From: Actinomycetota bacterium | GTDB taxonomy: Bacteria; Actinomycetota; Thermoleophilia; Gaiellales; Gaiellaceae | Length of the DNA: 64,000 nucleotides | Direction of reading: 5' to 3' | Assembly (NCBI GenBank): GCA_003132665.1 | Contig: PKYN01000009.1 | Span: 34,677 to 98,676, forward strand | Shown here: one piece after another, positions 16,421 through 24,379 of the stretch | Position numbering within the stretch: position 1 is the first letter of the stretch | Layout of the letters: each line of letters starts with the position of its first letter | Notes under the pieces: generated by a model | The model's database searches: none | The model's input: the letters and a program-made list of their open reading frames with translations, nothing else | Told to the model about the DNA's origin: nothing | Position numbers and translations under genes: made by a program

Positions 16421-17815
16421 CTACGGGATCTCGATGCCCGGGACCTCGATGACCTTGTTACCGATGATCGCGCCCTGCTTGTCGCGGGCGACGATCCTGA
16501 TCGGGAACAGCGCCTGCGAAAGGGTGGTGGTGTAGATGTTGTCCGTGATCTTGAGCTTCTGGATCGTGCCGTCGGCGAGGTAGAGATCGAGCGCATGAAC
16601 GTCATCGGAGACGAACCCATTGAGAAATGGGAACTGGCCGTCTCCAGTCTCCCAGTTCCCGATTGGGCCGCGGGCGAATACGTCCGACGCGTAAGAGCAG
16701 CTGTTAAAGCTTCCGCCGAGCCCGGTGTAGTAGCCCATGCAGATCATCTCTCGTCCGGGGGTAGGGACGTTTACGGGCGGCGGCAACGGAGCCTTACCCT
16801 TGGCTTTGACGAGCGCAAGAACGAACTTCGTCGTGTCGGCGGGATCGGGCTGTATCTCACGGGCGAAGAGGGCGGTCGCACCAAAGATGCGGCGAATGTC
16901 GTGCTCCGGCTGGGAATCGGGCGGAATGGCTACGCCGCGCTTCTCGTGTCGTTCGAGCCAGCCGATCGTGCCGCCTCTCACCTTTCGCTCGATGCCTCTC
17001 GGGCCGCGAATCGGACGATCTCCGACGGGAAAGACGGCTAACGGCAACGCAACCGTAGAGCCGTCTGCGGCGATCGCCTTAACGCTGTTCACGCTCGCGC
17101 CGAAGGCCGGGTGATATGCGACGAAGAGGAAGGCGTTGCTGCCGACCAGGGCGTGACCCACGCTGTCGTCTGTGGTGGATACGATCACATCCTTGACCCC
17201 ATCCGAGGCGATGCCGAAGGTAGCCGATGCTCGCATACGTATATTTGGTGGTTCCCCGACCTGGCCGTAATTTAGGTCAGCCAAGATCACGAACGCGGGC
17301 TCCTTGGCCTGCTGGAGCACCGAGATAGGCTCACAAGACGACGAGTCGCCCCCCGCTTCGGGCCCCCTCGCGGTGAAAAGCAGACAGAAAGAATCGCCGC
17401 TGCGGAAGCCGCGCAGGCTGAAGGTCATACCGGCGACCTCTGTTCGAAGGAGCTCGCGAAGTTGCGTCCCCTTCGGAAAGCCGTTCCATCTGCGCTCGTA
17501 CTGCCGCTCGAATTTCTGCTGAGCCGCGGGCGAGACCGGTGTTCCGGGTGAGCCGGAGATCCAGTTCGAGAAGTCGTTGAAGCCGCGCTCGATAACGGCT
17601 CCGAGCGGAGTGCCCACACTCGCGATCGTGAAGAGGGTCGCCGCCAGGACAAAGACGAGCGCGAGCCGGCGCGGCCGCAGCTGCAACCGTTCTCGCCGGG
17701 TCTGCGCCGGCCACTGGACGCGCGAAAGCACGTTGTCCCAATCGCCGCTCAGCGTCGCCGGCAGAGGATCCAGCTTGGAAAGCTGTCCGCGAATCACGGT
17801 CTCGACGTCGATCAT
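16421..17815 (-). CDS. Single-pass membrane protein paired with ECF sigma factor (putative anti-sigma)
   Basis: A 464-residue protein. The first 45 residues are soluble and would face the cytoplasm; a hydrophobic helix lies at about 51-72; the remaining ~390 residues would be outside the cell and contain several cysteines (CLLF, SSCEP, MICMGYY, NSCSY). The start codon overlaps the stop of the upstream ECF sigma gene (ATGA), the usual arrangement of sigma and anti-sigma. No zinc-binding HxxxCxxC motif is present, so it is not a ZAS-type anti-sigma. The outer domain was not recognised; it could sense an envelope signal. Anti-sigma function is inferred from position and topology only. Confidence 0.65.
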   Translation of the reverse strand: MIDVETVIRGQLSKLDPLPATLSGDWDNVLSRVQWPAQTRRERLQLRPRRLALVFVLAATLFTIASVGTPLGAVIERGFNDFSNWISGSPGTPVSPAAQQKFERQYERRWNGFPKGTQLRELLRTEVAGMTFSLRGFRSGDSFCLLFTARGPEAGGDSSSCEPISVLQQAKEPAFVILADLNYGQVGEPPNIRMRASATFGIASDGVKDVIVSTTDDSVGHALVGSNAFLFVAYHPAFGASVNSVKAIAADGSTVALPLAVFPVGDRPIRGPRGIERKVRGGTIGWLERHEKRGVAIPPDSQPEHDIRRIFGATALFAREIQPDPADTTKFVLALVKAKGKAPLPPPVNVPTPGREMICMGYYTGLGGSFNSCSYASDVFARGPIGNWETGDGQFPFLNGFVSDDVHALDLYLADGTIQKLKITDNIYTTTLSQALFPIRIVARDKQGAIIGNKVIEVPGIEIP

Positions 17816-18336
17816 TTCGGAACCTCCTCCTGAAGCAGTCGGCGTAGGGAAGCGTGGGCCGCGTTCAAGGTCGCCGACACTGTCCCGACCTCTATCTCGA
17901 GCGCGTCGGCGATCGAGCGATAGTCGAGATCCGCCCAGTAGCGCAAAAAGACGACGGCGCGCTGCCGCTCGGGAAGCGCGCGCACCCAGAGCTGAACGGC
18001 CGGGAGATCTGCGTGGCCGTTCGTTCTCCCGGGCTCCGCATCGACCGTGGCGTCAGCGTCCTCGTAGGCGGCACGGCGAGCAGAGCTGCGCGCGGTGTTG
18101 ACGACGATCCGCCAGACCCAGGCCTCGAGCGGGCAGTCGCCGCGAAAGCTGTCAACCTGCTCGATCGCCCGCGCGAACGCCTCCTGCACCGCCTCCTTGC
18201 CCAGCTCGACGCTTCCGGTCAGCGAGATCGCCACGCGGGCAAAGGCCGGGAACTGTTGCTTGTAGAGCGCCTCCAGCTCGGTAATCTGTCGCGTTGTCTG
18301 AGTTCTGCGCACCATCTGTACGACTAAAGAGGACAC
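17812..18336 (-). CDS. ECF-type RNA polymerase sigma factor
   Basis: A 174-residue group 4 sigma factor. Seen: region 2 with KEAVQEAFARAIEQVDSF and LEAWVWRIVVNTARS (about 45-90), and region 4 with LPERQRAVVFLRYW, the HTH LDYRSIADALEIEVGTVSATLNAAHASLRRLL split over 135-168. Length is typical. The GTG at 18336 and an ATG at 18315 are both possible starts; neither has a clear ribosome-binding site. It overlaps the membrane protein gene downstream and is divergent from higBA. Confidence 0.88.
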   Translation of the reverse strand: MSSLVVQMVRRTQTTRQITELEALYKQQFPAFARVAISLTGSVELGKEAVQEAFARAIEQVDSFRGDCPLEAWVWRIVVNTARSSARRAAYEDADATVDAEPGRTNGHADLPAVQLWVRALPERQRAVVFLRYWADLDYRSIADALEIEVGTVSATLNAAHASLRRLLQEEVPK

Positions 18337-18488
18337 CCTGTTGTTTAGGCCTCTGAAGTCTTGCGCAAAGCTTCGCCGAGCAGCAGCGCCAATTGCGCGG
18401 AATCGTTACGAAGCCGCCGCATTTCATGCGTCTTCGCTCAATACCGTGTTTCGCCATGAGGGCCGCTCCCGAAAGCGATGGAATAACG

Positions 18489-18520
18489 TTGACGTGATAT
18501 AGCGTCAAGGTTATAATGCT
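18489..18520 (+). promoter_or_regulatory. higBA promoter with overlapping palindromic operator
   Basis: TTGACG (18489-18494), a 17-base spacer and TATAAT (18512-18517) form a near-consensus housekeeping promoter. TTGACG and CGTCAA (18503-18508) are perfect inverted halves around 8 bases, so a dimeric repressor, presumably HigA, would cover the -35 and spacer. The ATG at 18521 is only 3 bases after the -10, so the message must be leaderless or nearly so. Confidence 0.8.
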
Positions 18521-18874
18521 ATGTGGGAGGTCGAGTTCACCGACCGGTTCGAGAAGTGGTGGAACGAGCTATCGGAAGAAGAACAGGAAGAGATCGACGC
18601 TCGAGTCGAGGTGCTGGAGCGCCGTGGGCCGGGCCTCGGACGTCCGCTGGTCGACGCGATCGGCTCGTCCCGGCATCCACACCTGAAGGAGCTACGGGCG
18701 GGGAGCATCCGCATCCTGTTCGCCTTCGATCCTCGGCGGGTGGCGATCCTACTGATCGGCGGCGACAAGCGGGAGGATTGGAACGGCTGGTACGACGTGG
18801 CAGTTCCGCAGGCCGACGATCTCTTCGACGAACATCTGCGCGAGCTGCAAGAGGAGGAGCTGAGCGATGGCTAG
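18521..18874 (+). CDS. higB: HigB/RelE-family toxin (phage Gp49-like)
   Basis: A 117-residue ribosome-dependent mRNA endonuclease of the RelE superfamily, HigB branch. Seen: start MWEVEFTDRFEKWWNELS, LGRPLVDAIGSSRHPHLKELR and IRILFAFDPRRVAILLIGGDK, all characteristic. The tail is longer and more acidic than in RelE. The toxin precedes the antitoxin, the order typical of HigBA, and overlaps it by 8 bases. The start is fixed by the conserved N-terminus despite lying almost on the -10 box. It is expected to be silent while HigA is present. Confidence 0.88.
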   Translation: MWEVEFTDRFEKWWNELSEEEQEEIDARVEVLERRGPGLGRPLVDAIGSSRHPHLKELRAGSIRILFAFDPRRVAILLIGGDKREDWNGWYDVAVPQADDLFDEHLRELQEEELSDG

Positions 18875-19202
18875 GAAGTACGAGGAGCTACGGAGCAAGG
18901 TTCGAGCGCGCCCCGGCGCAGCGGAACGAGTTGCAACTCGCGTCGCCGAGCTCGAGCGCGAGGCGTCGCTGGCCGAGATTCGCAAGGCGCTCGAGCTGAC
19001 CCAGCAGCAGCTCGCAGCCTCGCTCGGGCTCACGCAACCCGGCATCAGCCGGATCGAAAACGAGGCGGATCTCTTCGTCTCGACTCTTCGCAGCTACGTC
19101 GAGGCGCTCGGCGGCGAGCTCGAGATCTCAGCCGTCTTCGAGGATCTCAAGATCTCGATCAAGAGCTTCACCTCGCTTGCCGAGGAATCGAGCGCGGCTT
19201 GA
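18867..19202 (+). CDS. higA: HigA-type antitoxin with XRE HTH domain
   Basis: A 111-residue antitoxin with an XRE-family helix-turn-helix at about 45-95: LTQQQLAASLGLTQPGISRIE is the recognition segment (two helices and turn). It should neutralise HigB directly and repress the shared promoter through the palindrome at 18489-18508. The N-terminal 45 residues are basic and helical. The ATG overlaps the end of higB. Confidence 0.88.
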   Translation: MARKYEELRSKVRARPGAAERVATRVAELEREASLAEIRKALELTQQQLAASLGLTQPGISRIENEADLFVSTLRSYVEALGGELEISAVFEDLKISIKSFTSLAEESSAA

Positions 19203-19282
19203 GCGCCGGCTAACGTGAACGAGTTCCGATTGCGAGTCGGAGTTGTGCTCGGCTCCGCCGCCTCCGACTCTATGCTCGGAAG

Positions 19283-20119
19283 ATGAGCTACGACGTGGAT
19301 ACGGATGCGGGCTCCTCGCGCGACCTCGAGCCGCCAATTCGGCATCGGCAGCTGCGAGCCGAGGTCAGTGCGTTGCGTGCGATCGCTGACGCTCATGAGG
19401 CGCGCACAGATGCAGAACTTCAACCGCACGTCGATAAGCACATCGCCGTTTATCAGGAAGCGGTGGACGTACTGATTGCCGAGCATCGCGCCCTCGCTGA
19501 CGATACCGACCTCGAACTCGGCGCGAACACTCGCTGGGCGGCTATTTGGGAGATGAGCGGATGATGTCTTGCGATTAGCAACGTTCTCTTGCACGATCTG
19601 CGCGGCGGTTTTACGTCGGAAGCCTTCGGAACGCTGCGGGCGCTTCACGAGGCATCACAGCTGCTCTCAGCACTCTCCTTCCATGAGGAGGAGGATGTCG
19701 TTCGGCGCTGGCTCGCCGGCGAGTTCATTCGGCCACGCGAGGCGCGTGACGTTCAGAGCCACAAGCAAGACCTTGCGCTGCAACGCATGGCGGAAGCGGG
19801 CGTCGAACCCGACGTCGGCGACGTCGTTACGCTGAGCCGGCAGATCTACAGCGTGCTCTCCGAGGGGAGTCATCATCAGCGCTCCGTCATGGCCGAATCG
19901 ATGGCACCCGAGCTGCGGCGTTTCGCATACGGCCCTCATCCCGATGCGAGCAACCGTGCAATCCATGTGGAATACGCTGGCGAACTGCTCGAAGAGGTCA
20001 TCATCGTTGTCGGGGACGCGTTTGCCGACATCCTCGGGCGAGGTTTTTACGCCCAGCGAGTTCGTCCGCTCCAAGAGGCTCTAGAGCGGATCCGAGAAGA
20101 GGCGCCCCTCTCCGACTAA
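19283..20119 (+). pseudogene. Uncharacterised gene interrupted by in-frame TGA
   Basis: Two open segments (93 codons from ATG 19283, then the rest to 20119) lie in the same frame and are separated only by TGA at 19562-19564. Translation without the stop reads WEMSG-stop-CLAISNVLLHD and continues smoothly as one helical protein of about 277 residues, with TSEAFGTLRALHEASQLLSAL in the second half. A single C-to-T change (CGA to TGA) would explain it. The product family is unknown to me. The TGA could instead be read through, but no recoding signal or Sec machinery is seen. A separate downstream gene starting near 19589 is less likely. Confidence 0.6.
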
Positions 20120-20129
20120 AGATGCAACC

Positions 20130-20330
20130 CAACCGCCGCCGCGACCGACCTGCGCGGGCGCGGCTCACCGAACGCTGTCCTCAGCCCGCAGCGGACCCCG
20201 CAAAACAATCACGGCTAGCCCATACCGCTTCTAGGACGCCGCACTGAGCAACGCGACGAAGTCGCGGCTCAGCGCCGACCAATAGCCGACGAAAGTCGAC
20301 AAGCCACCGAAGGTGGCGGACTTTCGTCGG
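20130..20330 (-). repeat. Interspersed repeat block A (reverse orientation)
   Basis: On the minus strand this block has the hairpin CCGACGAAAGTC/GACTTTCGTCGG (arms 20286-20297 and 20319-20330, with an inner GCCACC/GGTGGC stem) and the GC-rich core containing GCAGGTCGGTCGCGGCGG at about 20134-20160. Both parts recur at 39.9-40.2 and 58.7-59.2 kb. The 255 bases between the broken gene and imuB hold no other gene. Confidence 0.75.
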
Positions 20331-20342
20331 AGAGTTGCAGGG

Positions 20343-20371
20343 GAACGCATGTTCGTGTAGAACATATGTTC
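20343..20371 (+). promoter_or_regulatory. Two LexA (SOS) boxes upstream of imuB
   Basis: GAACGCATGTTC (20343-20354) and GAACATATGTTC (20360-20371) both match the Gram-positive LexA half-sites GAAC-N4-GTTC as perfect palindromes. A TTGCAG (20335-20340) to TAGAAC (20358-20363) pair at 17 bases is a weak promoter that the boxes would cover. Transcription would then begin at or next to the imuB start. Confidence 0.85.
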
Positions 20372-20374
20372 CCT

Positions 20375-21568
20375 ATGATCGCCTGTCTCCTCATCCCAGG
20401 GTTCGAGTTACGGGCGGTTCTGGCCGGGCGCGATGAGCTTCTTAACAGGCCCCTAGCACTCGAGCCACTGCCCGTCAGCGACAATGTGATTGGGCCGGTG
20501 ACGGCGAAGGCCGCAGAGGCCGGGGTGAGGCCGGGGATGCGCCTGGGGGAGGCGCTCTCTGTGTGTCCACGACTCTGTTTGCTGGAGCCCGATCCGGCCC
20601 GTATCGAAGTCGAGTGGGAGCACTTGCTGCGGCGGCTGGAGGACGTCGGCATCGCCGTCGAGCCCGAGGAGCCGGGCTGCCTGTACTTCGAGACGCGCCA
20701 CGTCGAGCGCCTCTACCGCGGGCTGGAGCAGGTGCTGGAGCGTGCCATCCTTGCCGTCGGTCCCTTCTGGGAGCCCCGGCTCGGCGCGGCTGCCAGGCGC
20801 TTCGCGGCGCTCGCGGCGGCCGGCGTCGCCCGCGGCGGGCAGGCGCTGATCGTGCCCGAAGAGCAGACCGATGAGTTTCTGGCGCCGCTTCCGCTCGAGC
20901 TACTACCGATGCCCGCACCCGAGCGCCAGCGCCTGCAGGAATTGGGCGTGCGCACGATCGGGCAGCTGACGGTGATTCCGGGCGGCGCCGCGGGCGAGCG
21001 GCTGGGCAAGGAGGTTCGCCGGGCCTGGGAGCTGGCGCGCGGCGAGCGGGCAAGTCGTGTGCTCGGTCGCTCTCCCGCCTGCGAGATCGCCGAGTCGATC
21101 GCCTTTCCCGAGGCGGTCGCAAACGAGCTCACGCTCAGGCGCACCTTCTCGGTGCTGGTCGAGCGCCTGCTCGCCCGGCCTGAGCGGGGCGGCCGCTTCA
21201 TTCGTTCGCTCGCCCTCTCGGCAAGGCTTGCCGGCGGTGGCTCCTGGCGCCGCAAGGCCACCCTGCGCCAGCCCAGCGCCGAGCGCGGCCGCATCTCGGC
21301 GGCTCTCTCGTCCAAGCTGGCCGAGATTCCCTCGCCGGTGCTCGAGCTGGGGCTGGAGCTGGAGACGCTGGCCGAGGAGACGGGCGAGCAGCTGCAGCTC
21401 GCGGCAGCCGGCCACGGGCCGGGCGGCGAGCTGGCGGCGAAGCTGGCACAGGGGTTGAAGCAGGTACGGACGAGCACGGGGTCGGGCTCGGTCTGCAGCG
21501 TCGTCGAGGTTGCGCCCTGGTCGCGCATCCCCGAGGCGCGCGCGCTGCTCGTCCCGCGTGACGAGTAG
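20375..21568 (+). CDS. imuB: ImuB, inactive Y-family polymerase of the SOS mutasome
   Basis: A 397-residue DinB/UmuC-like protein. Seen: MIACLLIPGFELRAVLAG at the N-terminus, in place of the catalytic Asp strand of true Y-family polymerases; the second acidic site is replaced by GCLYFETRHVERLY; LQELGVRTIGQL is the helix-hairpin-helix region. Loss of both acidic sites is the hallmark of ImuB, which bridges DnaE2 and the beta clamp during damage-induced mutagenesis. The second ATG (20375) is chosen since the first (20366) lies inside a LexA box. The next gene starts 8 bases after the stop. No imuA is present in the window. Confidence 0.87.
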   Translation: MIACLLIPGFELRAVLAGRDELLNRPLALEPLPVSDNVIGPVTAKAAEAGVRPGMRLGEALSVCPRLCLLEPDPARIEVEWEHLLRRLEDVGIAVEPEEPGCLYFETRHVERLYRGLEQVLERAILAVGPFWEPRLGAAARRFAALAAAGVARGGQALIVPEEQTDEFLAPLPLELLPMPAPERQRLQELGVRTIGQLTVIPGGAAGERLGKEVRRAWELARGERASRVLGRSPACEIAESIAFPEAVANELTLRRTFSVLVERLLARPERGGRFIRSLALSARLAGGGSWRRKATLRQPSAERGRISAALSSKLAEIPSPVLELGLELETLAEETGEQLQLAAAGHGPGGELAAKLAQGLKQVRTSTGSGSVCSVVEVAPWSRIPEARALLVPRDE

Positions 21569-21576
21569 GGGAAGAG

Positions 21577-21885
21577 ATGAGCAGTGCTGCTCGCGTGGCG
21601 AGCGCCGAGGGCGGTGACCGCCATTCTCATCCGACTCCGCGGGGCCGGGCCCGAGCCCTGAACGCGCCGCGAGCGGCGCTGGTCGAGACGAACGCTGCCG
21701 GAGTGCCGCTCGTGATCAACCGCCAGCAGGTCGCGCTGGTGCGCGAGGAGTGGCGCGTGGTCGACCGCTGGTGGACGGACGAGCCCGTCTACCGCCGCTA
21801 CTTCGACTGCGTGCTCGCGGGCGGGATGGGCGTCGTCGTCTTCCACGACGCGGTGGGCGGCGGCTGGCTGGAGCAAAAGGCGTGA
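21577..21885 (+). CDS. Small DUF6504-like protein of the imuB-dnaE2 locus
   Basis: A 102-residue protein. The C-terminal half carries WRVVDRWWTDEPVYRRYFDCV followed by a VVVFHD strand, which I recognise as the DUF6504-type motif commonly found between imuB and dnaE2 in actinobacteria. The N-terminal 35 residues are low-complexity. It is 8 bases from the imuB stop, so it is presumably SOS-controlled too. Its biochemical role is unknown. Confidence 0.75.
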   Translation: MSSAARVASAEGGDRHSHPTPRGRARALNAPRAALVETNAAGVPLVINRQQVALVREEWRVVDRWWTDEPVYRRYFDCVLAGGMGVVVFHDAVGGGWLEQKA

Positions 21886-22273
21886 GCCCACTGCTGTTGC
21901 GTAAGACAAGTTATCAACAGCACTATTGTGGAAAACATAGAGTTGCTCTTCAGCGCCAATAATGCATAGCGGAGTGTGTCATATATCCGATTAACCCGCA
22001 TAGTACTGCCTTTGTCGCGATAGTGTATGGGTATGACGAGTGGACGATAGTAGATCTCTATCGCATACGTTATCCACAGATCAATAGATCGTCGAGCGCA
22101 TCTGGATATCAATAATAGAAGTCAGGCGTGGTGATAAGCAGGGATTAACTATCTATGCTTCTGACGATTGGCGATGCGTGACAGAGAAGCTCATCCGACG
22201 GATTGTGATATGATGCTGCGGACAACCCGAACGGAAACGTAGCGAACTACTGTTCTGAGAGGGGAGAACGAAT
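21886..22273. promoter_or_regulatory. AT-rich leader of the CHAT/HTH island
   Basis: These 388 bases are visibly richer in A/T than the rest of the window and carry no convincing gene. TTATCCACA (22070-22078) is a perfect DnaA-box sequence; TTATCAACA (21911-21919) and TTTTCCACA on the minus strand (21927-21935) differ by one base each. GCGATAG/CTATCGC (22017-22023 and 22058-22064) is an inverted repeat. TGATATGAT (22206-22214) is an extended -10 candidate, and AGGGGAG lies before the first island gene. Confidence 0.5.
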
Positions 22274-22537
22274 ATGGCGAATGCCACTGAGAAGTCGCCG
22301 CAGGAGGAGACGGTCCGGCTCTTGGCCGTACTCATCCGACTGCTGCTTCCCACACAGAACGCGGCGATTTTGGAGCTGAACAAGGCAGGATTCAGTCCGA
22401 CGCGGATTGGCGCGTTACTCGGGACGAGCGCGAACACTGTGAACGTCGCGATCGCCAAGGCGAAGAAGAATCCGATCGCCCGGCCGCGTGCGAGGCTTTC
22501 GGCGGCGCAGCCGGCCGAGCCGAGGGAGGAGTCCTGA
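22274..22537 (+). CDS. Small HTH protein 1 of the CHAT island (sigma region 4-like)
   Basis: An 87-residue protein. An N-terminal leucine-rich helix (EETVRLLAVLIRLLL, about 11-25) is followed by a sigma-70 region 4-like HTH: ILELNKAGFSPTRIGALLG, then TSANTVNVAIAKAKK (about 36-70), and a Pro/Ala/Arg tail. It lacks the rest of a sigma factor, so it would act as a DNA- or polymerase-binding module. It resembles the 22845 and 24380 proteins in layout. AGGGGAG precedes the ATG; the stop overlaps the next start (TGATG). Confidence 0.75.
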   Translation: MANATEKSPQEETVRLLAVLIRLLLPTQNAAILELNKAGFSPTRIGALLGTSANTVNVAIAKAKKNPIARPRARLSAAQPAEPREES

Positions 22538-22836
22538 TGGCTGACGAAGCTGTGGTCGAACGACTGGACCTGTTGATCTCGACGATCAAGCTGGCATTCG
22601 CAAACGAGATCGTGGCAGCACGGGACGATGTCCGAACTGACCCCGTATCGGCGGCGATCTTGGACGCGACCGCGGAGGGGGCCGTCAGGAGCGGCGAGCT
22701 GCAGGCGAAGGTGGCTAGCGAGATCTCGGTGAACGCACGCACCGTAAGACGCCGAATTCACGAACTCATCTCGCTCGGCGCGCTGCGCCAGGTCAGCGCT
22801 GGTCCGACTACCTATAGCAATACCGGATTGGTCTAG
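22537..22836 (+). CDS. Small winged-HTH protein of the CHAT island
   Basis: A 99-residue protein with an N-terminal amphipathic helix (VVERLDLLISTIKLAF) and a winged-helix domain: DPVSAAILDATAEG, GELQAKVASEISVNARTV (recognition helix region) and RRIHELISLGALRQ. It begins within the stop codon of the preceding gene, showing translational coupling. The fold suggests DNA binding; function beyond that is unknown. It is not a sigma-like HTH and appears to form a separate class with the 23080 protein. Confidence 0.72.
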   Translation: MADEAVVERLDLLISTIKLAFANEIVAARDDVRTDPVSAAILDATAEGAVRSGELQAKVASEISVNARTVRRRIHELISLGALRQVSAGPTTYSNTGLV

Positions 22837-22844
22837 GAGGGACT

Positions 22845-23075
22845 ATGGCTGAGGGGAAAGATGAGACTGCGAAGCTGCTCCGAGCGCTGCTCGCTCTCGC
22901 GGTCGACGAACGTGAAGAGCGGATTGTACGACAACCCGGTGCACAGAAGACCGAGTTGATCCTCGACGCTGTGGGACTTGAGTCCTCCGAAATCGCGTCG
23001 CTGACGGGGAAGCAGGCTGGTTCAGTGCGCATGACCTTGAGCCGTGCGCGCAAGGGCGCCGCAAAGAAGGAGTAA
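22845..23075 (+). CDS. Small HTH protein 2 of the CHAT island (sigma region 4-like)
   Basis: A 76-residue protein with the same plan as the 22274 product: an N-terminal leucine-rich helix (DETAKLLRALLALAV), then an HTH LILDAVGLESSEIASLTG with QAGSVRMTLSRARK and a lysine-rich end. GGAGGGAC just before the ATG is a ribosome-binding site. It lies 8 bases after the winged-helix gene and 4 bases before the next one, inside an evident operon. Confidence 0.72.
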   Translation: MAEGKDETAKLLRALLALAVDEREERIVRQPGAQKTELILDAVGLESSEIASLTGKQAGSVRMTLSRARKGAAKKE

Positions 23076-23079
23076 CCGA

Positions 23080-23493
23080 ATGGCTGAGTCAGACGAACTG
23101 TTCAACGAAGTAGCGCAGTTGCGCGACGAGGTCGAGGAACAGGGCGCGATGATCGACGCGCTCGTCCATCTGAGTGGAGGCGCGCTACGCGAGGAGATCC
23201 TCGGCGACATGGCTCGGGATGCCGCACTACGCGAGGTCTACCTACTCGTAGACGGTAAGAAGACTCAGGGTGAAATCGCAGCCGACCTTGCTACTCGCGG
23301 CATTGCTCAGAAGTCCTCGGTGTCGCTCAAGTTCGACAAGCTCGCGAAGGATTACAGCTTGATCCAGCACATACGCAGGGCGAAGACCGGGAAGATCTAC
23401 CGCAGGACCCGCCTCGGAACTACGTTGAAGATTGATCGCGCGCTGGCGAAGGCCAAGAACGCGAAACCGAAAGCGGCGAAGAAGACGGCGTGA
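23080..23493 (+). CDS. Winged-HTH protein with N-terminal coiled coil, CHAT island
   Basis: A 137-residue protein. Residues 3-28 (DELFNEVAQLRDEVEEQGAM) form a predicted short coiled coil; 45-105 form a winged helix with REVYLLVDGKKTQGEIAADL and VSLKFDKLAKDYSLIQHI; the tail is lysine/alanine-rich. The ATG at 23080 has AAGGAG 7-8 bases upstream; an earlier in-frame start at 23044 lies inside the previous gene. The stop overlaps the start of the CHAT gene, so the two are translationally coupled and likely functional partners. Confidence 0.74.
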   Translation: MAESDELFNEVAQLRDEVEEQGAMIDALVHLSGGALREEILGDMARDAALREVYLLVDGKKTQGEIAADLATRGIAQKSSVSLKFDKLAKDYSLIQHIRRAKTGKIYRRTRLGTTLKIDRALAKAKNAKPKAAKKTA

Positions 23494-24350
23494 AGCGATC
23501 GCGAAAGGCGCTGATACGGCTAGTACTTGACGCCTGGCGTGACCGAGGCTGGCACGACTATGGCGACGCTGCTTTGCGGGCTGTCGAGCGGTACGCGAAA
23601 CTTGGAGCGTACGAGGAGTCGGTGGCGGACGCGCTGCCCCGCGTTTTCCTCGACCGGAACGGCATCAGGCGCGACGATGCCGTGGATGAATTGAGGCGGG
23701 TGCTAGACGACGTCGAACTGGACGATGGCGCGACCGCTGCGGAGCAGCCGCGGCGTCTGAAGATCGTCTTCTTCGCTGCGAACCCACACGACCAGGTGCA
23801 GCTTGATGTCGCAGAGGAGGCGCGGGAGGTCGAAGAGAGGATCCGCAGGACAGAACATCGCGATGTGATCGATTTTGTGACGAAGTGGGCGGTTCGTCCG
23901 GGCGATTTGATTGAGGCACTCAACCAGGAGCGACCCCAGATCGTTCACTTCAGCGGCCACGGTTCGCCGAGCGACGAATTAGTCTTTCAAGACGATTTCG
24001 GCGCTACAAAGATCGTCTCGAAAGAGGCGATTGCCTCAGTCATACGAACGGTCTCAGACGAGGTCCGGCTCGTCCTGTTCAACAACTGCTTTTCGGCAGG
24101 ACATGCGGAAGCCGCGGCCCGGGAAATCGAGGCTGCGATCGGAATGAACAGCTCGATCAGCGACGAAGCGGCGCGCGTTTTCGCCGCCAACTTCTACGCA
24201 GCGCTCGGCTATGGCCGTTCAGTACGGACGGCGTTCGATCAAGCCCGAGCCTCGCTCATGCTCGAAGGTGTGCCGGGAGATCGCACGCCGCAACTCTTCA
24301 CACGGGGCGATGTCAAGGAGTCGAAACTCATACTGGTCGAAGCCGATTAG
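23490..24350 (+). CDS. CHAT-domain caspase-like protease with N-terminal adaptor domain
   Basis: A 286-residue protein. Residues 4-75 are a small helical domain with RGWHDYGDAAL and FLDRNGIRRDD, which also occurs alone in the 24646-24915 protein. Residues 88-286 are a CHAT protease (clan CD): KIVFFAANPHD; catalytic His157 in IVHFSGHG; catalytic Cys200 in LVLFNNCFS; AIGMNSSISDEAARVF; and YGRSVRTAFDQAR. Both catalytic residues are present, so it should be active. CHAT proteases act as cleavage effectors in conflict and cell-death systems. The N-terminal domain may recruit it to a partner, as effector-associated domains do; that is inference. The start overlaps the upstream HTH gene. Confidence 0.86.
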   Translation: MKRSRKALIRLVLDAWRDRGWHDYGDAALRAVERYAKLGAYEESVADALPRVFLDRNGIRRDDAVDELRRVLDDVELDDGATAAEQPRRLKIVFFAANPHDQVQLDVAEEAREVEERIRRTEHRDVIDFVTKWAVRPGDLIEALNQERPQIVHFSGHGSPSDELVFQDDFGATKIVSKEAIASVIRTVSDEVRLVLFNNCFSAGHAEAAAREIEAAIGMNSSISDEAARVFAANFYAALGYGRSVRTAFDQARASLMLEGVPGDRTPQLFTRGDVKESKLILVEAD

Positions 24351-24379
24351 CCATCCGCCCAAGGGTCTAGGCTGACTTC

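Noticed and set aside
21798..22112. Minus-strand 104-codon frame in the AT-rich leader
   Set aside because: Half of it is antisense to the DUF6504-like gene and it has no ribosome-binding site or recognisable domain.
21886..22273. Chromosomal replication origin
   Set aside because: Only one perfect DnaA box, no dnaA/dnaN nearby and no box cluster; kept only as a weak regulatory or plasmid-remnant idea.
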